Assembly (NCBI GenBank): GCA_947488635.1
Contig: CANLAY010000015.1
Coordinates: 1-11,588, forward strand
Source of the DNA: Candidatus Nanopelagicaceae bacterium
Lineage (GTDB): Bacteria > Actinomycetota > Actinomycetes > Nanopelagicales > Nanopelagicaceae
Length of the DNA: 11,588 nucleotides
Direction of reading: 5' to 3'
This document shows positions 7,004 to 11,588 of this stretch, one piece after another; position 1 is the stretch's first letter, and each line of letters begins with the position of its first letter. Below the pieces are notes generated by a model. It made no database searches, was not told the origin of the DNA, and saw nothing but the letters and a program-made list of their open reading frames with translations. A program made the translations under genes and the position numbers.

Positions 7004-7092
7004 TTGCATGGTCCTTTCGTTTTGTTACTTTCTTTTTGCCAATAACCCCACGTCATCGACTACCCGTAATTAACTGCCTTAGGCTGAAAAAG

Positions 7093-7120
7093 TTACCCCC
7101 TTTTCCTGTGAAAGGGGTAA
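7093..7120. terminator. Hairpin in the divergent intergenic region, minus-strand terminator-like
   Basis: TTACCCC-TTT pairs with AAA-GGGGTAA (10 bp with one bulged C) around a 7-base loop. On the minus strand the stem is followed at once by CTTTTT, and on the plus strand by GAGTTTT. It lies 90 bp upstream of the secreted-protein start, so it could be a leader attenuator, an insulator between the two divergent genes, or a protein-binding palindrome. I cannot distinguish these. Confidence 0.5.
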
Positions 7121-7122
7121 GA

Positions 7123-7146
7123 GTTTTAAGCGCGTGTCTAGGGTAA
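7123..7146 (+). promoter_or_regulatory. Candidate sigmaB/sigmaF-type promoter
   Basis: GTTT (7123-7126), 14 bases, then GGGTAA (7141-7146) resembles the GTTT-N14-16-GGGTA pattern of the general-stress/SigF group in actinobacteria. It would give the collagen-like gene a leader of roughly 90 bases. No strong housekeeping -35/-10 pair was found for this gene, but these motifs are short and the call is tentative. Confidence 0.3.
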
Positions 7147-7153
7147 TGATCTC

Positions 7154-7171
7154 GACATTTGGGACATTTGG
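7154..7171. repeat. Perfect 9-bp tandem direct repeat (GACATTTGG x2)
   Basis: Two adjacent identical copies of GACATTTGG, about 80 bp before the collagen-like start codon. A 9-bp pitch is close to one helical turn, so it could be a tandem operator. It may also be chance. Confidence 0.5.
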
Positions 7172-7246
7172 CAGGGTATTCGCTATATCTGAAGGCTTTT
7201 ATCAGTTTCACACTGGGATTACCCAACCTGACAGGAGTTCCCGTCA

Positions 7247-8506
7247 ATGAATACCAAAGGAAAATCACTACTTATAAAGATTGTTTCAATCGCACTAATT
7301 GCCTTAATACCAATGGCTAGTGCTGATGCAGTAACTAAACCAAAAGCTGCCGGAAGAACAGCAGCATCAATCCCAAACACAATACTAAGTGGTTTTGGTG
7401 CACCATCTAATGCAATTGGTATTGATGGTGATTTCTATATTGACACTAAGAATCTAAATATTTATGGACCAAAGATGAAGAAGAAGTGGCCAAAGGCAGT
7501 TAGCTTAAAAGGCTCTAATGGTTTAGATGGCACTGATGGAAAAAGTGGCAGTGACGGAAAAACAGTTACAAATGCCTCAACAGTTGCAGGACCTAGTGGC
7601 GTTCAAGGTTTTCAAGGAGCACCAGGAGATATCGGACCTAAAGGTGAGCAAGGTTTGCGCGGTGAAGTTGGTGCAACTGGTGAACAAGGAGTAGCTGGAC
7701 CAGCTGGTGCTCAAGGTTCTATTGGCTTAACAGGTGCTACCGGAATTCAAGGTCCAGCCGGTTTTGGTTCACAAGGAGCACCCGGTGCAACAGGTGCAAC
7801 TGGTGCGCAAGGTCCAGGTGGTGCAACAGGGTCACAAGGATTACCCGGTGCAACAGGTGCAACCGGTACGCAAGGTCCAGGTGGCGCAACAGGATCACAA
7901 GGTCCATCAGGTAGTGGAGCAACTGGAGCACAAGGTGCAACTGGACCAACAGGAAATAATGGTGCCACGGGAAGTGTCGGTGCAACTGGTTCAACTGGAG
8001 CACAAGGTGCAACTGGACCAACAGGATTAACTGGTGCGCAAGGAACATCAGGCGCTGCTGGTGGTACTGGAGCAACTGGACTTTCTATTGGATTATTTGG
8101 AAATATTAGTTTTGCCAATAACTTACTTGGTGGACCAAGTTCGACAACAAGCTCTTCTACTTTTCTGGTTCTTGAAGCTGGAAAAAGCTATGTATTGCGA
8201 GTTCAAATACACATACATCACGCAGCAAATGTGTTGGATGCAGTTGATCAAATAATGGGAATTTCATTCACGGCTACAGGTGCATCGCCCGTGATTACTG
8301 CAAAATACTTTTACGCTGCTGGAACTTTTTACAGAGATTCAGCAAAAGTATTTGAGGTGACAATTTATGCGGATGTGGTAATCAATGGTGCTTTGACCAC
8401 TGCAAATTCCGATTTAGTTATCAATTTATATAGTCCTGATTCGGTTTTGGCCGCACTCGTTCCGAGCGGATCGTTTGCAGGTGTAAAGGTCGGTTCCATC
8501 GCATAA
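7247..8506 (+). CDS. Secreted collagen-like protein (Gly-X-Y repeats)
   Basis: A 419-residue exported protein. Residues 1-26 form a signal peptide ending MASA. A leader module follows (about 45-88) with GAPSNAIGIDGDFYIDT and IYGPK, a block that recurs at the head of many bacterial collagen-like proteins. Gly-X-Y triplets begin at 89-106, pause at 107-114, then run from 115 to about 280 with two one-residue breaks (Gly172-Phe-Gly and Gly222-Ser-Gly). The triplets are dominated by GAT, GAQ and GPT, poor in Lys/Arg, and Thr in Y could be glycosylated. Residues 281-419 form a beta-rich C-terminal domain of unknown family, a likely trimerisation head. No sortase motif or membrane anchor is seen. 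The ATG is set by AGGAG at 7233-7237. It probably forms an extracellular triple-helical stalk or fibre; ligand unknown. Codons favour A-ending GCA, ACA, CAA and GGA, unlike the flanking genes. Confidence 0.9.
   Translation: MNTKGKSLLIKIVSIALIALIPMASADAVTKPKAAGRTAASIPNTILSGFGAPSNAIGIDGDFYIDTKNLNIYGPKMKKKWPKAVSLKGSNGLDGTDGKSGSDGKTVTNASTVAGPSGVQGFQGAPGDIGPKGEQGLRGEVGATGEQGVAGPAGAQGSIGLTGATGIQGPAGFGSQGAPGATGATGAQGPGGATGSQGLPGATGATGTQGPGGATGSQGPSGSGATGAQGATGPTGNNGATGSVGATGSTGAQGATGPTGLTGAQGTSGAAGGTGATGLSIGLFGNISFANNLLGGPSSTTSSSTFLVLEAGKSYVLRVQIHIHHAANVLDAVDQIMGISFTATGASPVITAKYFYAAGTFYRDSAKVFEVTIYADVVINGALTTANSDLVINLYSPDSVLAALVPSGSFAGVKVGSIA
7781..7906 (+). repeat. 63-bp imperfect tandem repeat in the collagen domain
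   Basis: Two adjacent 63-bp copies (7781-7843 and 7844-7906) differ at 7 positions by my count and encode 21-residue units of seven Gly-X-Y triplets. The in-frame duplication suggests recent growth of the triple-helical region. Confidence 0.85.
7922..8026 (+). repeat. 33-bp direct repeat pair in the collagen domain
   Basis: A 33-bp block at 7922-7954 recurs without change at 7994-8026, encoding TGAQGATGPTG in both places. Exact nucleotide identity over synonymous sites points to recent duplication or gene conversion rather than protein-level selection alone. Confidence 0.85.
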
Positions 8507-8556
8507 AAGAGGAATAAATACACGGGGAGAGGTGCATAAATCTGAGCAGAAATGCT

Positions 8557-8630
8557 TGGAGCGGGTGACCGGGATCGAACCGGCATGGCCAGCTTGGAAG
8601 GCTGGGGCTCTACCATTGAGCTACACCCGC
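8557..8630 (-). tRNA. tRNA-Gly (anticodon TCC)
   Basis: A cloverleaf can be folded on the minus strand. The acceptor stem is GCGGGTG (8624-8630) with CACCCGC (8561-8567), a T discriminator at 8560 and an encoded CCA at 8557-8559. The D arm is AGCTCAATGGTAGAGC, the anticodon arm is CCAGC-CTTCCAA-GCTGG with TCC at 8596-8598, and the T loop is GTTCGATCC. It reads GGA and, by wobble, GGG codons. It lies between the collagen-like gene and the divergent tRNA-Pro. Confidence 0.97.
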
Positions 8631-8717
8631 ATGCGGTGTGACCGCTAGCGTAGGGGCTTAGGGTATCGGCTCGGTAATCAGAGCACAAAAATTCCTCTAG
8701 ACTTCCGACTTACGCCT
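8631..8717. promoter_or_regulatory. Divergent promoter region of the two tRNA genes
   Basis: 87 bp between tRNA 5' ends. For tRNA-Pro, TAGACT at 8698-8703 is a good -10 box and would place the start about 8 bases ahead of the mature end. For tRNA-Gly, minus-strand TACCCT (8660-8665) with TTGTGC 17 bp upstream, or TACGCT (8647-8652), are candidates. The -35 matches are weak, so only the region is called. Confidence 0.5.
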
Positions 8718-8793
8718 CGGGGCGTAGCGTAGTGGCTAGCGCGCCTGCTTTGGGAGCAGGAGATCGGGAGTTCGAATCTCCCCGCCCCGACCA
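8718..8793 (+). tRNA. tRNA-Pro (anticodon TGG)
   Basis: The acceptor stem CGGGGCG (8718-8724) pairs with CGCCCCG (8783-8789), followed by an A discriminator at 8790 and an encoded CCA at 8791-8793. The anticodon arm is CCTGC-TTTGGGA-GCAGG with TGG at 8751-8753, and the T loop is GTTCGAATC. It is the tRNA for CCA codons and, by wobble, other Pro codons. It lies 45 bp before tig; from memory this tRNA-tig arrangement is seen in other actinobacteria. Confidence 0.97.
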
Positions 8794-8838
8794 GAAGTAC
8801 TTAAGAAACAGTTACCAATTTCGTTTAAGGAGCAATCT

Positions 8839-10137
8839 GTGAAGAGCTCGGTCGAGACACTTTCACCTACCCGAGTACGACTAGATATTGAAGTCGAGTT
8901 CGCAGAATTAAGAGATCATGTTGATGCGGCATATAAGAAAGTTGCCACACAAGTAAACATTCCTGGTTTCCGTAAAGGAAAAGTTCCAGCCGCAATGATC
9001 GATCAACGTGTTGGTCGTGGCACTGTTATCGATGAAGCAATTAATTCAGCTCTGCCAGAGTTCTATGGCAAAGCTGCACGCGAGCACACAGTTCTAGTTG
9101 TGGGTCGCCCAGAAGTTGATATCAAAGAATTTATTGATCACGAGAAGTTGCACTTCACTGTTGAAGTAGATGTGCGCCCTGAAGTAACACTTCCTGATTT
9201 CTCAAAGATTACAATTGAAGTTCCTGACGCGGTTGTTACTGATTCAAATATTGACGAGCAGATCGATGAGCTAGCAAAGCGTTTCGGAACTCTTACAACA
9301 GTTGAGCGCGCAGCTAAAGATGGCGACTTTGTAACAATTGATTTGATGGCAAAGATTAACGGCGAAGAAATTGATGGCGGAAAAGCTTCAGATATTTCTT
9401 ACGAAGTTGGCTCAAACCGCATGATCGATGGCCTTGATGCCACACTCGTTGGCTTAGTTGCTGGCGATACCAAGACATTTAATACCCAACTAGTTGGTCA
9501 AGCCGATGGCGAAACTGGCGATGTTGATGTTGCAGTTAAGGTTGTTAAAGAGCGCATCCTGCCTGAGATCGATGATGCTTTCGCAAAGCTTGCTAGCGAG
9601 TTCGATACTTTGGCTGAGCTAAAGGCTGATACCGCAACTCGCCTGGAGCGCTTGAAGAAGATGGAACAGGGTGCTCAAGCCCGCGATCTACTTCTTGAGA
9701 AGTTAATTACCGATCTTGAGATTCCAGTTCCAGATAAGTTAGTTGAAGATGAAGTAAACGCTCATCTTGAGCCAGAAGGTCGCCTAGAAGATGCTGCCCA
9801 CCGTGCTGAAGTTGATCTAGAAGTGCGCACCTCAATTAAGTCTGATTTCTTACTTGATTCAATCGTTAAGGCGGAGTCAGTAGAAGTTAACGAGATGGAA
9901 CTAACCGAATATTTGGTTCGCCAATCACAGCGTTATGGAATGGCACCAGAGCAATTCGCTCAGGAACTTCAGAAGCAAGGTCAGATCGCCACATTGGTAG
10001 CTGAAGTTGCTCGCTCGAAGGCACTTGCTGGCGTACTTGGCCGCATCACAATCAAGGATGCATCAGGTACCACTATCAATCTCGAAGCACTTCGTCCGCA
10101 GGCTGGCGAAGCGATTTCTGAAGAGGCCGCTGAATAA
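8839..10137 (+). CDS. tig: Trigger factor (ribosome-bound chaperone, peptidyl-prolyl isomerase)
   Basis: A 432-residue chaperone that docks at the ribosomal exit tunnel and shields nascent chains. The ribosome-binding domain (1 to about 115) contains the docking loop signature PGFRKGKVP at 42-50. The FKBP-type PPIase domain spans about 155-240 (GDFVTIDLMAKI, MIDGLDATLVGLVAGDTK). The helical substrate-cradle domain follows, with an acidic end. The start is GTG at 8839, set by AAGGAG at 8827-8832 six bases upstream. It heads the tig-clpP1-clpP2 cluster, the usual actinobacterial pairing of nascent-chain folding with Clp proteolysis. The 113-bp gap to clpP1 allows separate control of the protease genes. 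Confidence 0.97.
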   Translation: MKSSVETLSPTRVRLDIEVEFAELRDHVDAAYKKVATQVNIPGFRKGKVPAAMIDQRVGRGTVIDEAINSALPEFYGKAAREHTVLVVGRPEVDIKEFIDHEKLHFTVEVDVRPEVTLPDFSKITIEVPDAVVTDSNIDEQIDELAKRFGTLTTVERAAKDGDFVTIDLMAKINGEEIDGGKASDISYEVGSNRMIDGLDATLVGLVAGDTKTFNTQLVGQADGETGDVDVAVKVVKERILPEIDDAFAKLASEFDTLAELKADTATRLERLKKMEQGAQARDLLLEKLITDLEIPVPDKLVEDEVNAHLEPEGRLEDAAHRAEVDLEVRTSIKSDFLLDSIVKAESVEVNEMELTEYLVRQSQRYGMAPEQFAQELQKQGQIATLVAEVARSKALAGVLGRITIKDASGTTINLEALRPQAGEAISEEAAE

Positions 10138-10142
10138 TCGCT

Positions 10143-10158
10143 CTGCTGTGAGCGAACA
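10143..10158 (+). promoter_or_regulatory. Degenerate ClgR-like operator upstream of clpP1
   Basis: The 16-bp sequence CTGCTGTGAGCGAACA matches the site after clpP2 at 13 of 16 positions. It fits the recalled actinobacterial ClgR core CGCYNANRGCG at 9 of 11. It also sits in a 6-bp inverted repeat, TCGCTC/GAGCGA at 10138-10155, that could instead be a weak hairpin at the end of tig. The position, about 90 bp before clpP1, suits an activator site. Confidence 0.4.
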
Positions 10159-10250
10159 CGGCCAATCTACGCATGATTTGTCCAAATTAGGGAAGCATTT
10201 CGCGCCGTAAATTGTTAAGGTCAATACACGCAATAAACAGGAGGCTGTCA

Positions 10251-10883
10251 GTGGATTTTCAAAACCCGCAAGCTAGCGAGATAACCGCTCGCTCTTCGCA
10301 CGCAAGTCCAGGTGCGCTAGACGATCAGGTTTACGCCCGCTTACTACGCGAACGCATTATTTTCTTAACCGGTGAAGTTCGCGATGAGATGGCCAATGCA
10401 ATTTGTGCGCAGATTTTATTACTTGCTGCCGAAGATGCTGAAAAAGATATTTACCTATACATCAACTCACCTGGTGGTTCCGTTACTGCCGGTATGGCGA
10501 TCTACGACACCATGCAATATGTGAAGAACGACATTGCAACAGTTGGCATGGGCATTGCCGCCTCAATGGGTCAGTTCTTGCTTACAGCAGGTGCACCTGG
10601 CAAGCGTTACGCGTTGCCACACTCACGCATCTTGATGCACCAACCACTAGGTGGCATCGGTGGTACTGCCACAGATATTCGTATTCAAGCTGAACAGATG
10701 GCTGCAACTAAAAAGATTATGGCTGAAATTATCGCTAAGCACACTGGTCAAAGCGTTGATCAGATCACTATCGACTCTGATCGTGACAATTGGTTTACAG
10801 CAGATGAAGCAAAGGAATATGGCTTCGTTGATCAGGTTGTTCGTTCAGCCGGTCAAGTTTCAGGTAGTGGAGGAACAGCATGA
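10251..10883 (+). CDS. clpP1: ATP-dependent Clp protease proteolytic subunit 1
   Basis: Serine peptidase of 210 residues that forms one heptameric ring of the two-ring ClpP1P2 barrel fed by ClpX or ClpC in the cytoplasm. The catalytic triad is intact: Ser105 in GIAASMG, His130 in LMHQPLGG, Asp179 in DRDNWF, all offset by 8 from E. coli Ser97/His122/Asp171. The Gly-rich substrate strand [11 protein letters not shown] is at 71-81. The start is GTG at 10251, fixed by AGGAGG at 10239-10244 six bases upstream; an in-frame TTG at 10212 would add 13 residues without support. The first 20 or so residues resemble an actinobacterial propeptide. The stop overlaps the clpP2 start by 4 bp, so the rings are made in a coupled ratio. 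Confidence 0.97.
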   Translation: MDFQNPQASEITARSSHASPGALDDQVYARLLRERIIFLTGEVRDEMANAICAQILLLAAEDAEKDIYLYINSPGGSVTAGMAIYDTMQYVKNDIATVGMGIAASMGQFLLTAGAPGKRYALPHSRILMHQPLGGIGGTATDIRIQAEQMAATKKIMAEIIAKHTGQSVDQITIDSDRDNWFTADEAKEYGFVDQVVRSAGQVSGSGGTA

Positions 10884-11530
10884 ACGACAACACCAATAAT
10901 TTTAATCGGGTAAACGAGATCACTAGTCGCTACGTTCTTCCAACAATTGAAGAAAAGACTGCTTACGGATACAAGCGCCTAGATCCTTATACAAAGTTAT
11001 TCGAAGAGCGCATCATTTTCTTGGGCCAGCCAATTGATGACACTGTTGCAAACGATGTGATGGCTCAGTTGTTGACTCTTGAGTCAATGGATCCTGATCG
11101 CGACATTATGATCTACATCAACTCACCTGGTGGTTCATTTACAGCGCTCACTGCTATTTATGACACCATGCAATTCGTTCGCCCAGATGTAATGACTATC
11201 TGTTTAGGTCAAGCATCTTCAGCTGCTGCCGTTATTTTGGCAGCTGGCGCTAAAGGCAAGCGTTATGCACTTGAGCACTCACGTATCTTGATTCACCAGC
11301 CATTCGCACAAGGTGATTACGCACAAGCATCTGATATCGAAATTCAGGCTGCTGAAATCATGCGTATTCGCTTAATGCAAGAAGAGTTAATTTCTCGTCA
11401 CTCGAATAAAACTGTTGCTGAAGTAACAGCCGATGTTGAACGTGACAAGATTCTTACCGCTGCTGAAGCTGTTGAATACGGTCTAATCGATCAAGTTCTA
11501 GAGAGTCGTAAGGCCAAGCCACAAGCGTAA
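10880..11530 (+). CDS. clpP2: ATP-dependent Clp protease proteolytic subunit 2
   Basis: Second ClpP ring subunit, 216 residues, with the actinobacterial ClpP2 hallmark [14 protein letters not shown] around the nucleophile, here Ser114. His139 lies in LIHQPF and Asp189 in VERDKIL, so the triad is complete. The Gly-rich strand [11 protein letters not shown] is at 80-90. The start ATG at 10880 overlaps the clpP1 stop as ATGA, with GGAGG at 10869-10873 inside clpP1. In actinobacteria ClpP1 and ClpP2 form separate rings that are active only together, and ClpX/ClpC dock chiefly on ClpP2. The gene downstream, outside the window, is expected from synteny to be clpX. Confidence 0.97.
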   Translation: MNDNTNNFNRVNEITSRYVLPTIEEKTAYGYKRLDPYTKLFEERIIFLGQPIDDTVANDVMAQLLTLESMDPDRDIMIYINSPGGSFTALTAIYDTMQFVRPDVMTICLGQASSAAAVILAAGAKGKRYALEHSRILIHQPFAQGDYAQASDIEIQAAEIMRIRLMQEELISRHSNKTVAEVTADVERDKILTAAEAVEYGLIDQVLESRKAKPQA

Positions 11531-11534
11531 GTAA

Positions 11535-11552
11535 TTATCGCTGAGAGCGAAC
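11535..11552 (+). promoter_or_regulatory. ClgR-like operator after clpP2 (probably controls the next gene)
   Basis: TTATCGCTGAGAGCGAAC matches every defined position of the C. glutamicum ClgR consensus as I recall it (WNNWCGCYNANRGCGWWS). Its core is an inverted repeat CGCT-gag-AGCG. ClgR is the Cro/CI-like activator of clp genes in actinobacteria. The site lies 5 bp after the clpP2 stop, ahead of what is probably clpX. The consensus is quoted from memory. Confidence 0.55.
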
Positions 11553-11588
11553 AAGATTAAGCGCGAAAAGTAGGGCGTAAATTACCTA

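Noticed and set aside
7004..7009. First ATG (7009) of the secreted His-rich protein
   Set aside because: AAAGGA is only 2 bp from it but 8 bp from the ATG at 7003, which also begins a cleaner signal peptide.
7781..8026. Spaced repeats considered as a CRISPR array
   Set aside because: The repeats are in-frame Gly-X-Y codons without unique spacers, and no cas genes are nearby.
7734..8118. Long open frames on both strands across the collagen repeats
   Set aside because: They are shadows of the Gly-X-Y repeat: periodic Pro/Val/Gln or Leu/His strings with no start signals.
8542..8560. Small AGCA/TGCT hairpin after the tRNA-Gly 3' end
   Set aside because: Only 4 bp and no T-tract; not enough for a terminator call.
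8365..8688. Minus-strand open frame of 107 codons
   Set aside because: It runs through the entire tRNA-Gly gene and the end of the collagen-like gene.
10212..10250. Longer clpP1 form starting at TTG 10212
   Set aside because: The extra 13 residues do not resemble ClpP and run across the AGGAGG that serves the GTG at 10251.
11530..11588. Start of clpX
   Set aside because: Expected from gene order, but no start codon with family-like residues is visible in the last 58 bases.

Overview
The window looks like a low-to-medium GC actinobacterium, most plausibly a streamlined freshwater lineage of the acI/Nanopelagicales type. The actinobacterial assignment rests on a group II truncated haemoglobin of the GlbO type, an RpiB with glutamate in place of the usual catalytic cysteine, a tandem clpP1-clpP2 pair behind tig, and a gene order that, from memory, parallels the Mycobacterium tuberculosis stretch aglA-glbO-HNH gene-pepN-rpiB-tig-clpP1-clpP2. 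The acI suggestion is inference from the modest GC, the very tight spacing and the apparent leaderless starts.

Positions 1-2614 hold the 3' part of a GH13 alpha-glucosidase, a globin that overlaps it by 4 bp, a short MscS-type channel converging on the globin with a 13-bp overlap, and then, divergently, an HNH-family protein followed by a small single-span membrane protein. Positions 2618-6355 hold pepN (minus), trmB (plus) and rpiB (minus). pepN's apparent terminator lies inside the 3' end of the opposing small membrane protein gene, and the trmB and rpiB stop codons abut with no spacer.

Positions 6373-8506 are the accessory-looking part. A bidirectional terminator hairpin separates rpiB from a secreted protein with a Gly/His/Lys-rich tail (minus). 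Divergent from that gene, across a 243-bp intergenic region rich in repeats and hairpins, is a secreted collagen-like protein (plus). Both are repeat-bearing exported proteins, unlike the housekeeping genes around them.

Positions 8557-8793 carry divergent tRNA-Gly(TCC) and tRNA-Pro(TGG) genes, both with encoded CCA. Positions 8839-11530 hold tig, clpP1 and clpP2: trigger factor handles nascent chains and ClpP1P2 is the two-ring protease. Two related 16-bp sites resembling the actinobacterial ClgR operator lie just before clpP1 and just after clpP2, where clpX would be expected next. No phage, IS, CRISPR or defence genes are visible. I see no clearly new multi-gene system; the best leads are the ClgR-like pair, the secreted-protein insertion and the truncated MscS.
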